The notes beneath the pieces are model-generated. The model was not told where the DNA came from and did not search any database. It saw nothing but the letters and a program-made list of their open reading frames with translations. DNA of 20,210 nucleotides from Acholeplasmataceae bacterium (lineage in GTDB: Bacteria > Bacillota > Negativicutes > Acidaminococcales > Acidaminococcaceae), in NCBI GenBank assembly GCA_012719555.1, contig JAAYAE010000266.1, positions 1 to 20,210 on the forward strand, in the 5' to 3' direction. Positions 1 through 5,933 of this stretch are shown in pieces. Both the position numbers and the translations under genes were made by a program. Each line of letters opens with the position of its first letter. The stretch's first letter is position 1.

Positions 1-58
1 AAACTCATTCATTATAACAAATTATTAGACGATTGTAAAGTTAACAAAATCAATATTA

Positions 59-67
59 TGTTATAAT
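59..67 (+). promoter_or_regulatory. Extended -10 promoter upstream of yigZ-like gene
   Basis: TGT followed by a perfect TATAAT (hexamer at 62-67) forms an extended -10 element about 25 bases ahead of the first start codon. No good -35 lies at the usual spacing; TTGTAA at 33-38 is 23 bases away, which is too far. It probably drives the first gene and perhaps the two that follow. This is inferred from sequence only. Confidence 0.55.
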
Positions 68-91
68 GTTAAGGCATGAGAGGGAAATGTC

Positions 92-745
92 ATGAATTAT
101 TACACAATTGTCCACTCCTGGAAGAATGAAATGCGGATTGAAAAATCACGTTTCATTTGTAATTTGCAAAAAACGGCTAGTGAGGCAGAGGCGCAAGAGT
201 ATATAAAGGGAATAAAAAAACAGCATTGGGATGCTACGCATAATTGCAACGCTTACATTATTGGCAAAGATTTAGCGGTGCAACGTTTCAGCGATGATGG
301 CGAGCCTTCCGGGACTGCAGGATTGCCTATGTTAGAAGTTTTACGCAAAAGGGGCATTTACAATGTAGTGGCTGTGGTAACTCGCTATTTTGGCGGCATA
401 AAACTGGGGACAGGGGGATTGGCTCGTGCTTATGCCGGCAGTGTGGCTGCCGCTTTGGAAGGGGCAGGCTTGGCCAAAGTTGTAGCTATGGGGCATTATA
501 GCTTTTTGTGGGATTTAAATGCTGTGGGCAAAGTACTTAACCTTATTTATCAACAAAAGTTATTTTCACTGGGGAGTGTGGAATACAGTTCCAGGGCCAA
601 AGTTAATTTAGTTTTGGAAGTAGCTGATAAAAAAAAGGTGGAAGAATGGCTAACGGAAAATTTGAGTAAGGTCGTAGAATTAAAAGAGGAAGCAACTTAT
701 GGGGAAGAACGCCCAGTTATGAGAAGGGAAGATGAGCGTAGTTAG
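92..745 (+). CDS. yigZ: YigZ / IMPACT (UPF0029) family protein
   Basis: A 217-residue protein of the YigZ/IMPACT family. The N-terminal half carries the conserved family features: SRFIC near residue 20, the HWDATHNCNAY segment, FSDDGEPSGTAG around residues 66-77, and VVTRYFGGIKLGTGGLARAY around residues 95-114. The C-terminal part (about 140-205) fits the ferredoxin-like UPF0029 C-terminal domain. Length is normal for bacterial YigZ. The eukaryotic relative IMPACT regulates Gcn2. The role of bacterial members is not firmly known, although nucleic acid or ribosome-related functions have been suggested. The ATG is preceded by a purine-rich GAGAGGG (78-84) at suitable spacing, and an extended -10 lies just upstream. 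The next gene starts 16 bases after the stop, so co-transcription is likely. Confidence 0.9.
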   Translation: MNYYTIVHSWKNEMRIEKSRFICNLQKTASEAEAQEYIKGIKKQHWDATHNCNAYIIGKDLAVQRFSDDGEPSGTAGLPMLEVLRKRGIYNVVAVVTRYFGGIKLGTGGLARAYAGSVAAALEGAGLAKVVAMGHYSFLWDLNAVGKVLNLIYQQKLFSLGSVEYSSRAKVNLVLEVADKKKVEEWLTENLSKVVELKEEATYGEERPVMRREDERS

Positions 746-746
746 T

Positions 747-755
747 GGGGGGGGG
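747..755 (+). repeat. G9 homopolymer at a translation start region
   Basis: Nine consecutive G bases lie between the yigZ stop codon and the start of the GH3 lipoprotein gene. The tract sits 7-15 bases ahead of the ATG at 762, where a Shine-Dalgarno sequence would be. It is the only G run of this length in the window and could be length-variable by slippage. Confidence 0.85.
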
Positions 756-761
756 TAAGGG

Positions 762-1916
762 ATGAAGTTTATGAGATGGTTTTTTATGATTATGCTCTGG
801 TGCATTTTACTGACAGGCTGTGGTTATGGCGGTACTGTGAAAGCTGTCAATAGTAATCCGGATTTATCTACAGAAGATAAGGTAAAGAAGTTGGTTACTA
901 AAATGACTTTAGAGGAAAAAGTAGGACAGATGATGGTTGTGGGTATTCCTGGGAAAGTGGCAGATAAAGATGCTTTGGATTTAATAAGGAAATACCATGT
1001 TGCAGGTATGATTTATTTTAGCAGGAATTTAGATTCACCACAGCAGGTTAGTGCTTTGACGTTGGCACTACAAAGTCAGGCAGAGGAAGAACCTTGTCCT
1101 ATACCATTATTCATTTGTGTAACTCAAGAGGGAGGACAGGTCGCAGGTATGCGAGAACATTTGACCGTAGCGCCTTCACAAGCTTCTATTGGGATTATGG
1201 GGAACCCGGCGCAAGCTAAAGACTGGGCTATACAAATGGCCAATAGTGTAAAAAAAATGGGCGTTAATGTTAATTTGGCTCCTGTTGCCGACCTAGGTTC
1301 CAGGGCAGGTCGTTCCTATGGAACTGAGGCTGAACAAGTTGTGCCTTTTGTTGCTGCCGCTGTTGATGGTTATGCCCAAAGTGGAGTTATAAGTGTTATA
1401 AAACATTTCCCGGGAGTTGGACGGGCCATGGGGGATTTTTCCTATGACGTGGCACAAGTTTCTGTAAGTAAAACAGAATTGGAACAAGAGGATATGGTAC
1501 CTTTCAAATACATAGTCGACAATAAGCCTAACAGGCAGTTTATGATTATGGTTTCCAATTTAATTTATCCTTGTTACGAAAATGTTCCGACCAGCGTTTC
1601 TAAAGTACTTTTAACTGATTTATTGCGGGGAAAATGGAAATATAAAGGTATTATTATCACTGATGATATGTCTCGTGGTGGATTGGTAAACTTGTATGCA
1701 ACATCAGAGATGGGAGTTCTGGCAGTCAATGCCGGTGCTGATTTGTTGCTTTTAGGTGGAGAAGATCCCACGGATACTATTGCAATTTATCAAAGTATAG
1801 TGGCTGCGGTAAAAAATGGAATAATTCCTATGGAGCGCATTGACGAAAGTGTCAATAGAATACTTATGACTAAAGTGGAAAATAAACTGCTTAACATAGA
1901 CAAGGTGGCAGGATAA
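762..1916 (+). CDS. Glycoside hydrolase family 3 (NagZ-like) lipoprotein, acid/base His apparently missing
   Basis: A 384-residue secreted lipoprotein. A hydrophobic N-terminus ends in the lipobox LTGC, with the lipidated Cys at residue 20. The rest is a GH3 TIM barrel like beta-N-acetylhexosaminidase NagZ: EEKVGQMMVVG, a GMIYFSRN segment, TQEGGQV, NLAPVADLG, KHFPGVG (K214-H215) and TDDMS (the first Asp, D301, is the expected nucleophile). NagZ enzymes normally read KHFPGHG followed by an Asp-x-His dyad that acts as acid/base. Here the second His of FPGHG is Val and the dyad region reads GDFSYD, with no His. Activity on N-acetylglucosaminides is therefore doubtful; it may be altered, use another acid, or be binding only. 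A start at ATG 771 is also possible, with AAGGG at better spacing. The gene lies 16 bases after yigZ. Confidence 0.85.
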   Translation: MKFMRWFFMIMLWCILLTGCGYGGTVKAVNSNPDLSTEDKVKKLVTKMTLEEKVGQMMVVGIPGKVADKDALDLIRKYHVAGMIYFSRNLDSPQQVSALTLALQSQAEEEPCPIPLFICVTQEGGQVAGMREHLTVAPSQASIGIMGNPAQAKDWAIQMANSVKKMGVNVNLAPVADLGSRAGRSYGTEAEQVVPFVAAAVDGYAQSGVISVIKHFPGVGRAMGDFSYDVAQVSVSKTELEQEDMVPFKYIVDNKPNRQFMIMVSNLIYPCYENVPTSVSKVLLTDLLRGKWKYKGIIITDDMSRGGLVNLYATSEMGVLAVNAGADLLLLGGEDPTDTIAIYQSIVAAVKNGIIPMERIDESVNRILMTKVENKLLNIDKVAG

Positions 1917-1991
1917 AAAGAAACTATGTCGAAAGTAAACAGTTGTTAAAAAAATACTATTTGCCAACATGGTGAAAGGACGAAGAAAAAT

Positions 1992-3143
1992 ATGAGGAAA
2001 ATATTTTCACTGCTATGTTGCTTATTGTTGCTAGGTGTTCAAGGCATGGCTTGGGCCGCCGACAGTGTAAGCGATGTACGTACTATTGAAAAAACAGAAA
2101 AGAAGGTTATAGTTGAATATCCTTTTATCATAAAGGGTAGTAAAAGTATTAATGAAAAAATAAATTCAGAAATTGGTAAGACGGTGGACTCTTTGGTGGC
2201 AGAAGCAAATACTTTGGGTGGTGGCAAAGTGCATTATGATATGCATAGAGTTGCACCGGAGCTTATTAGCATGAGTATCATTATGACGCCTAAACAAGGT
2301 GTAGAAGAAACCGTTGGATTGACTTTTGATCGTAATACCGGTGATAAACGTCCTTTAAGTTATTACTATAATAAAGAGGAATTGTTGCGTAGAGCTGCTG
2401 ATGGGCTAAAGTATCTTTATAATGTAGCTCCGGCTAAAGCCAATGTGGCTCCTGATACCTACTATGTTGATGAAGACAGCAATGTTATTGGCATTTATCA
2501 CGCTGGGGCCGTACTGGACAAAAGCGAGGGAGAAATAGAAGTGGATTTATCGGCTTCAGCACCGACAACTCCTGTGGCAGCTGCGCTTCCGGTTGTTGAT
2601 AATACTCCTGTTACTGACAGTCCTCCTGCAGTTGATACAACCCCGGCTGCTGACTCTACTCCGGCAACTGACAGTACTGCAGCTAATAATATTCCGGAAG
2701 AAACTATTGGACAAGGTACTATTACGGGTACAGAAGTTCGCATGCGCAATGGTGCGGGAACTACTTCTGCCATTTTGGGTTATTTTACTAAGGGAGAAGT
2801 AGTACAAGTTTTAAAAAGCGAGACGGTTAATGGTGCTAAGTGGTACAATGTGCGCCGCGCTGATGGGACCACCGGTTGGGTTTCTGCAGATTACTGTGGG
2901 TTTAGCGGCGATGCTGTCTCAGAGGTGGAGACTCCTGTAGAAAAACTGGGAAAAATTGTAGGTACGGAAGTAAGAATGCGCAGTGAGCCTAGTCTTGATG
3001 CGGCTGTTTTGGCTTACTTTAACAATGGCGAAACAGTGACTATCTTGGACACGGCAACCGGTAGTGCTCTGAACTGGACAAAAGTAAAACGCTCCGGGGG
3101 CGCTATTGGCTGGGTTTCTTCGGCCTATTGTCAGGAACAATAA
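1992..3143 (+). CDS. Secreted protein with two C-terminal SH3b domains
   Basis: A 383-residue exported protein. Residues 1-22 form a signal peptide ending AWA-A. Residues about 25-180 form a mixed alpha/beta region (VEYPFIIKG, VGLTFDRNTG, YYVDEDSNVIGIYH) reminiscent of the DUF3298/RsiV-type domain; that link is my inference. Residues about 190-238 are a Pro/Thr/Asp-rich linker with repeated TP-x-x-DS units. Two bacterial SH3 (SH3b) domains follow, each with GTEVRMR at its start and GWVS-x-x-YC at its end (about 245-305 and 318-381). SH3b domains usually bind peptidoglycan, so the protein probably sits at the cell wall or in the periplasm. The catalytic function, if any, is unknown. A weak AAAGGA Shine-Dalgarno lies upstream. 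It follows the GH3 lipoprotein gene after 75 bases with no visible terminator between them. Confidence 0.8.
   Translation: MRKIFSLLCCLLLLGVQGMAWAADSVSDVRTIEKTEKKVIVEYPFIIKGSKSINEKINSEIGKTVDSLVAEANTLGGGKVHYDMHRVAPELISMSIIMTPKQGVEETVGLTFDRNTGDKRPLSYYYNKEELLRRAADGLKYLYNVAPAKANVAPDTYYVDEDSNVIGIYHAGAVLDKSEGEIEVDLSASAPTTPVAAALPVVDNTPVTDSPPAVDTTPAADSTPATDSTAANNIPEETIGQGTITGTEVRMRNGAGTTSAILGYFTKGEVVQVLKSETVNGAKWYNVRRADGTTGWVSADYCGFSGDAVSEVETPVEKLGKIVGTEVRMRSEPSLDAAVLAYFNNGETVTILDTATGSALNWTKVKRSGGAIGWVSSAYCQEQ
2585..2695 (+). repeat. Imperfect Thr-Pro-Asp-Ser linker repeat
   Basis: Degenerate tandem units of roughly 24 bases encode a TP-(A/V)-(T/A/V)-D-(S/T) motif repeated about five times between the N-terminal domain and the SH3b domains of the surrounding gene. 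It is a flexible linker that may vary in copy number. Confidence 0.6.
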
Positions 3144-3175
3144 GAATTCTTTCCCTTTCTTTTTTAACTGCTTTA

Positions 3176-3184
3176 TGTTAAGAT
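3176..3184 (+). promoter_or_regulatory. Extended -10 promoter (TGTTAAGAT)
   Basis: TGT plus TAAGAT lies 32 bases ahead of the next start codon, in the short gap after the SH3b gene. It matches the TATGTTA-x-x-AT pattern seen at two other starts in this region. A TATAAA at 3189-3194 is an alternative -10. No convincing -35 is seen. Confidence 0.4.
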
Positions 3185-3215
3185 TAGGTATAAATAACTT
3201 AGGAGGTAATAAGGA

Positions 3216-3752
3216 ATGAATAAAATATTTAAATATTTGCTTTTAGGCGTAATGGCAGTGTGCTTCACTGCTCCGGTAGCGGCAAAAGTTGAAGCAGCAA
3301 AAATAGCAGTGGTACCTTTAATTGTTAATGTAAAAGATGATGGTGGAATGAATGCGATTTTGTATAGTGACGCTTGTGCGAAATTATTTAAGTACCCGGA
3401 TTTTGATTTTGTAGATACGGACTTAGTTAAAAAAGCTGCTGCTGCACAAACAAATGTTTTCTCCAAAGCTGGCATGCAGGCGATTATGGATGCTTCCGGA
3501 GCTGATATTGTTGTGGCTATGAGTGTAGATAAGTTTGACTGGAAAGAAGACCGTATGAGACAAGCCCCTATGACCATATTGGATTTGCGTGGCAAATTTT
3601 CTACTTTAAACCGTTTGACAGGTAAGTATCAACATGAGAACTGGGTAAATGATGCACAACTGGAATCAGAAGCAATTAGCCCTCGTAATGACTTTCCTCA
3701 CCAAGAATTTTCTCGCACAGTACGAGTAGAACTCAAAAAGGCGGCTAAATAA
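3216..3752 (+). CDS. Small secreted protein of unknown function
   Basis: A 178-residue protein I cannot assign to a named family. The N-terminus is a clear signal peptide (basic MNKIFK, hydrophobic core, then APVAAKVEA before the mature part). The mature part starts with a beta strand AKIAVVPLIVN, then an alpha/beta pattern with FDFVDTDLVKKAAA and GADIVVAMSVDKFDW. This layout recalls the alpha/beta fold of outer-membrane accessory proteins such as the CsgG, LpoB and TolB N-terminal domains (an IAV-x-P strand, then 'f-v-d-x-x-l', then 'GAD-v-v'). That resemblance is inference from pattern only. A perfect AGGAGGT Shine-Dalgarno sits at 3201-3207. The gene has its own promoter and a strong terminator, so it is likely transcribed alone. 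Confidence 0.75.
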   Translation: MNKIFKYLLLGVMAVCFTAPVAAKVEAAKIAVVPLIVNVKDDGGMNAILYSDACAKLFKYPDFDFVDTDLVKKAAAAQTNVFSKAGMQAIMDASGADIVVAMSVDKFDWKEDRMRQAPMTILDLRGKFSTLNRLTGKYQHENWVNDAQLESEAISPRNDFPHQEFSRTVRVELKKAAK

Positions 3753-3765
3753 TACTTAAACTTAG

Positions 3766-3791
3766 AAAGGCGGCCAAAAGGCCGCTTTTTT
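3766..3791 (+). terminator. Intrinsic terminator
   Basis: A GCGGCC / GGCCGC stem (3770-3775 with 3780-3785) with an AAAA loop is followed by six T bases. A-rich bases before the stem can pair with the T tract, so it may also work weakly on the other strand. It ends the small secreted protein gene. Confidence 0.9.
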
Positions 3792-3813
3792 GTTGAAATA
3801 ATGGAGCAGATAC

Positions 3814-4734
3814 ATGGACTATAAAACACTAAAAGTTATTGGAAAAAGTTTATATCAAACACACATTCCTAAAGAGATGAAACGTTATTTGGTTTTTTTG
3901 GGTAGATGCTACTTGCATCAAAAAGAAATTACAGAGCTTTTTGCTTTTTTTGCTAAAACTCCTTTACGGCAAAAACTTTTGGCGGGGAATCCTTCTTTTG
4001 TTGAGCAGGTAACTAGGGCTTTTTTCTATAAAGAGGCAAGTTGGACAGAGCGCATTGCTTTGGTGGAAAATCATATTAGATATTTGGAAAATATTGGCAC
4101 GGCTGAGTTCTTGGAAAAACTTTATTGCACACATGAACCGGTTGAATTGTGGAAAGATGAATTTCAAGAACAACAATTGAGCTTGGCTTTGTGGTTTCAC
4201 GGCGGCCAGCGCAAGGAAGGCTGTCTGTCCTTGGTATTGCGTTGGGGAAAAGAAGATTTATACCAAATAATGTTTTGGCTATCTCCGGGTTTAAATGCCG
4301 CCGAGTCGGCAGTATGGATTGGTGCACTGCAGGGAACGCAGCAGGGTAATGCCATTATTAAGGTGCTGACTAAGCACTATTTTGGTTATCGTACTAAGAA
4401 TTTAATTTTCTATGGTATGCGCAGCGTAGCGGAAATATTGGGCTGCAAAAATATTTATGCAGTTACCAATGACGGCTACTACGCTATGAACCATGTGCGT
4501 CTTGATCGCAAACTAAAAACTTCTTTTAGCGATTTCTGGGAAGAATGTGGAGGCATTCCCTGTGAGGACAAGCGCTTTTATGTCATTCCCGTTGAAGAGA
4601 GCCGCAAAGAGATGTCAGAATTAAAACCGTCCAAACGAGCGAATCATAGAAGACGCTATGAGTTAATGGATGATATTACGGCTGCCATTGCAACAAGCCT
4701 GTCACCCTACCTTAAGGAAAGCAAAGACAAGTAA
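3814..4734 (+). CDS. VirK/YbjX family protein (DUF535)
   Basis: A 306-residue protein matching the VirK/YbjX (DUF535) family. The family pattern is visible in order: FFYK-x-ASWTERI at about 70-80, LALWFHGGQRKEGCLSLVL at about 129-147, IGALQG around residue 170, LIFYGMRSVAEILG at about 197-210, AVTNDGYYAM at about 217-226, KLKTSFSDFWEECGG at about 233-247, and a basic PSKRANHRRRYELMDD tail at about 273-288. Relatives in enteric bacteria (VirK, YbjX) are linked to virulence protein production and to resistance against membrane stress or antimicrobial peptides; the biochemical activity is unknown. No signal peptide is visible, so it is probably cytoplasmic. The start has a short GGAG just upstream and follows the preceding terminator by 22 bases; its promoter is not obvious. 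Confidence 0.85.
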   Translation: MDYKTLKVIGKSLYQTHIPKEMKRYLVFLGRCYLHQKEITELFAFFAKTPLRQKLLAGNPSFVEQVTRAFFYKEASWTERIALVENHIRYLENIGTAEFLEKLYCTHEPVELWKDEFQEQQLSLALWFHGGQRKEGCLSLVLRWGKEDLYQIMFWLSPGLNAAESAVWIGALQGTQQGNAIIKVLTKHYFGYRTKNLIFYGMRSVAEILGCKNIYAVTNDGYYAMNHVRLDRKLKTSFSDFWEECGGIPCEDKRFYVIPVEESRKEMSELKPSKRANHRRRYELMDDITAAIATSLSPYLKESKDK

Positions 4735-4772
4735 TAGTTTATAAAAAAAACATACATACTTCTTTTTATTTA

Positions 4773-4781
4773 TGTTAAAAT
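4773..4781 (+). promoter_or_regulatory. Extended -10 promoter (TGTTAAAAT)
   Basis: TGT plus TAAAAT lies 35 bases ahead of the likely TTG start of the repeat-bearing secreted protein. It shares the longer string TATGTTA with the elements at 59-67 and 3176-3184. No clear -35 is present. Confidence 0.45.
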
Positions 4782-4815
4782 ATTGGTAGAGATAGACCAA
4801 ACGGAGGTGTTTTTC

Positions 4816-5838
4816 TTGAAAAAGATTTTAAGCTTAATGTTAACAGTTGTATTTTGTTTAACCTTTGTAGTATCAGGATTTGCTGAAGAAGCAAGTTCGC
4901 AAACCGCACCGGAAAAATTGCAAAAAGTAGAAAAATACTTGTATGGTACGGAACAGGCGGGGGCTTTGGTTACTCGCATTGATAATTTAGAAACAGATGT
5001 ATATGGACACAGGACAAGCGATGCTATTTTAACGCGTATTGATAATCTGTATACTAATATAGAGGGAATACCTACTGATGGGTCACCTTCTTTTGCTACT
5101 AAGCTAAATGCTGTGGAATGGCAGTTCGCTGATAGAATGTCCGCGGGGCCTGCTAAAACCAGAATAGAAGAAGATGAAATGATTTTAAATGGTCAGAGCA
5201 GCACGCAAAAATCTTTGATTACCCGTGTAGACAATTTGGTTAAAGCTGCTTTCCCTGCCGGAAGCCTTGTGGGTAGCACCGCTGTTTTACCCAAAGATTC
5301 TTTAATAAAAGTAAAGTTTATGGCAGATGTTAAGAGCAAGGTCAATCATGAGGGTGATGATATAGATTTTGTGGTGGCTGATAATGTTTATGTAGGCGAG
5401 ACATTGGTGCTTCCTAAAGGAGCTAAAGGGTCGGGAACTATTAAAAAAATTGTGCCGGCTAGGAGTTTTGGCCGCGATGCCCGTATTGATTTAAATTTCT
5501 CCAATGTGGTTGCTATTGATGGTAGTATTATTCCTGTTTATGTTGGCGATTTGGCTAAGCAAGAGGCTAAAACAGCTGCCGGTGCTGCGGGGGCATCTAT
5601 TGGCGGTATGATTTTGTTTGGGCCTATTGGAGTTATTGGCGGGGCTTTTGTCAATGGTCAGTCGGTAGTGATTCCTGCCGGTTCTAACACCTTTGTACAA
5701 GTTGCTAAAAATTGTACGGTTAATGGTATTGTACAAACTGCGGCAACAACAACTACTACTGATGCTAAAATCCCTGTAGTTACAAATGCTACCGTGGTAA
5801 CTTCTACTAATGATACAAAAACTGATGTAATTAAATAA
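4816..5838 (+). CDS. Secreted repeat protein with Gly-rich hydrophobic C-terminal segment, unknown function
   Basis: A 340-residue exported protein if started at TTG 4816, which has a strong GGAGGTG at 4803-4809 and begins MKKILSLML directly with a signal peptide cleaved near GFA-EE (about residue 23). An upstream in-frame GTG at 4783 would add 11 residues ahead of the signal peptide and lies next to the -10, so I reject it. Residues about 34-140 hold five to six degenerate units of 20-22 residues with the theme TR-(I/V)-DNL-x-x-x-x-YG (TRIDNL occurs twice, TRVDNL once). A beta-rich region follows (about 150-255: LPKDSLIKVKF, LPKGAKGSGTI, ARIDLNFSNV). Then comes a Gly/Ala-rich hydrophobic stretch (about 262-290) that could insert in a membrane, and a Thr/Val-rich tail. 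The family is not recognised. It has its own promoter and terminator. Confidence 0.75.
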   Translation: MKKILSLMLTVVFCLTFVVSGFAEEASSQTAPEKLQKVEKYLYGTEQAGALVTRIDNLETDVYGHRTSDAILTRIDNLYTNIEGIPTDGSPSFATKLNAVEWQFADRMSAGPAKTRIEEDEMILNGQSSTQKSLITRVDNLVKAAFPAGSLVGSTAVLPKDSLIKVKFMADVKSKVNHEGDDIDFVVADNVYVGETLVLPKGAKGSGTIKKIVPARSFGRDARIDLNFSNVVAIDGSIIPVYVGDLAKQEAKTAAGAAGASIGGMILFGPIGVIGGAFVNGQSVVIPAGSNTFVQVAKNCTVNGIVQTAATTTTTDAKIPVVTNATVVTSTNDTKTDVIK

Positions 5839-5850
5839 TAAATTTCTGTG

Positions 5851-5887
5851 AAAAGCCTCTCGTTTTGAATAAATGAGGGGCTTTTTT
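5851..5887 (+). terminator. Intrinsic terminator
   Basis: An 11-bp stem (5851-5861 with 5875-5885, one G-U pair) with a 13-base loop and a T6 tract. It starts 12 bases after the stop codon of the repeat-bearing secreted protein gene and separates it from the LPS operon. Confidence 0.9.
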
Positions 5888-5888
5888 G

Positions 5889-5897
5889 TGCTATAAT
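5889..5897 (+). promoter_or_regulatory. Extended -10 promoter of the LPS operon
   Basis: TGC followed by a perfect TATAAT (5892-5897) is an extended -10 immediately after the preceding terminator and 36 bases ahead of the lptD-like start. TTGAAT at 5865-5870 is 21 bases away and overlaps the terminator loop, so a -35 is doubtful. It is the only strong promoter seen before the whole heptose/LPS gene run. Confidence 0.6.
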
Positions 5898-5933
5898 ATA
5901 CAATAGATTAAATATGGACAGGAGATTACTTTC

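Noticed and set aside
3173..3595. Open frame of 140 codons on the minus strand, antisense to the small secreted protein gene
   Set aside because: The plus-strand gene has a signal peptide, a perfect Shine-Dalgarno and a terminator. The antisense frame has a low-complexity Ala/Ser/Thr composition and no ribosome site; it is a shadow.
4783..4815. Upstream GTG start for the repeat-bearing secreted protein
   Set aside because: It would lie next to the -10 element and put 11 polar and acidic residues before the signal peptide. The TTG at 4816 has the strong Shine-Dalgarno.
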